Shown: piece by piece, positions 4,850 to 5,552 of the stretch
How positions within the stretch are numbered: position 1 is the stretch's first letter
Layout: the number at the start of each line of letters is the position of its first letter
Assembly (NCBI GenBank): GCA_005877565.1
Contig: VBOK01000026.1
Coordinates: 1 to 5,552, forward strand
Length of the DNA stretch: 5,552 bases
Direction of reading: 5' to 3'
DNA from: Nitrospirota bacterium
GTDB taxonomy: Bacteria > Nitrospirota > Nitrospiria > Nitrospirales > NS-4
Notes under the pieces: model-generated
What the model was told of the DNA's origin: nothing
Seen by the model: only the letters and a program-made list of their open reading frames with translations
Database searches by the model: none
Program-made: the position numbers and the translations under genes

Positions 4850-5552
4850 GTGACACGGCCCAAGACGACCTTCCGCTGCCAACAATGTGGGTATCAGTTC
4901 CCGCGCCTGTTGGGACGCTGTCCGGAGTGCAAGTCCTGGAACAGTATGCAGGAAGAGCGGACCCCCGAGGTCGGGAAGGGGCGTCCCCGCGCCGTGGGAG
5001 GGCCGTCCGGACCGCTCCCTCTGGCCGAGATTGAATCCGGCCTGGAAGCTCGGCTCCTGACCCACGTCGGGGAGTTCGACCGGATTCTCGGCGGCGGGGT
5101 TGTCCGGGGATCCGTGGTCCTGATCGGTGGCGATCCCGGTATCGGCAAGACCACCCTGCTGCTACAGATCCTGCCCCGGCTCGCCCAGCCGCCCGAGCGG
5201 GTCCTCTACGTGTCCGGCGAGGAGTCTCCCCGGCAGATCAAGATGCGGTGCGAGCGACTCGGCATCGGATCCGAGGCCCTCCTGATCTATCCGGAAACGA
5301 ACTTGGAGGAAATTCTGAAAACGACGCAGACCGTGGCCCCGGCGGCGCTGGTGGTGGATTCGATCCAGACGACGTTCACGAGCCTGCTGACCTCGGCGCC
5401 CGGGAGCATCAGCCAGGTGCAGGAAGTGGCCGCGCAATTGATGTTCTACGCCAAGCGCAGCGGGACGCCAGTCTTTCTGATTGGGCATGTGACGAAGGAC
5501 GGGGCCATCGCCGGCCCGCGAACCCTGGAGCACATCGTGGACACCGTGCTCT
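4850..5552 (+). CDS. radA: DNA repair protein RadA/Sms, N-terminal half (partial)
   Basis: RadA is a RecA-like ATPase that helps process recombination intermediates and branch migration during DNA repair. The 234 visible residues are about half of the usual length of around 450; the gene runs off the window. In order: C4 zinc finger C10-x2-C13...C24-x2-C27 in FRCQQCGYQFPRLLGRCPEC, a variable linker, the conserved EFDRILGGGVVRGSVVLIGG entry, Walker A G94-D-P-G-I-G-K100-T, LYVSGEES with the following IKMRCERLG, Walker B ALVVD170SIQT, and GHVTKDGAIAGPRTLEH. The KNRFG motif and Lon-like domain would lie beyond the end. GTG 4850 is chosen because it puts the zinc finger at the usual distance from the N-terminus; GGGA (4838-4841) is a modest ribosome binding site. 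An in-frame TTG at 4796 coincides with the promoter and is unlikely. Confidence 0.96.
   Translation, partial: MTRPKTTFRCQQCGYQFPRLLGRCPECKSWNSMQEERTPEVGKGRPRAVGGPSGPLPLAEIESGLEARLLTHVGEFDRILGGGVVRGSVVLIGGDPGIGKTTLLLQILPRLAQPPERVLYVSGEESPRQIKMRCERLGIGSEALLIYPETNLEEILKTTQTVAPAALVVDSIQTTFTSLLTSAPGSISQVQEVAAQLMFYAKRSGTPVFLIGHVTKDGAIAGPRTLEHIVDTVL

Noticed and set aside
4656..4856. Minus-strand 66-codon frame between the PilZ gene and radA
   Set aside because: It covers the radA promoter and start codon on the other strand, has no clear ribosome binding site, and I recognise no motif in it.

Overview
The window looks like a stretch of chromosome from a GC-rich, free-living Gram-negative bacterium. 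A Nitrospira-type organism is my best guess. The reasons are the exported di-haem oxidoreductase, the short hairpin repeats built on AAAGGGGACAGGC, a PilZ protein with a sigma-54-like promoter, and the general codon use. No 16S or other decisive marker is present, so this is inference.

Layout. Positions 1-1053 hold a compact plus-strand group: the 3' end of a Glu/Leu/Phe/Val (amino-acid) dehydrogenase gene whose tail runs through a GC-rich palindromic repeat, a small three-helix membrane protein, and an overlapping gene with an Ig-like domain followed by a HAD-like domain that has lost its catalytic aspartates. Positions 1046-1159 keep a short hydrophobic, frame-shifted remnant. Positions 1159-1638 form an accessory-looking island: a small, AT-richer DUF3467-like gene framed by two hairpins of the same repeat family. 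A minus-strand gene follows (2447-1647). It encodes a protein with an N-terminal hydrophobic segment, a Cys-rich motif like that of phage Mu F-type head proteins, and TPR-like helices.

Divergent from that gene is an exported DUF1111/DHOR di-haem c-type oxidoreductase (2724-4031), with a good ribosome binding site and a plausible sigma-70 promoter. Next comes a small PilZ-domain gene (4256-4621). It is preceded by a strong sigma-54-like -24/-12 element (GG-N10-GC) and, further upstream, a 24-nt-period direct repeat at typical enhancer distance. The window ends inside radA (4850 onward), which has its own sigma-70-like promoter and shows the C4 zinc finger and Walker motifs of RadA/Sms.

How they work together. 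Only the first three genes look like one transcription unit. The rest appear to be independent: periplasmic redox chemistry (DUF1111), c-di-GMP-type signalling (PilZ), recombination and repair (radA), and a repeat-marked insertion zone. I found no complete multi-gene defence or biosynthetic system. The most interesting points are the sigma-54/upstream-repeat arrangement on the PilZ gene, the repeat-framed DUF3467-like gene, the Mu F-like motif in a TPR protein, and the apparently dead HAD domain.
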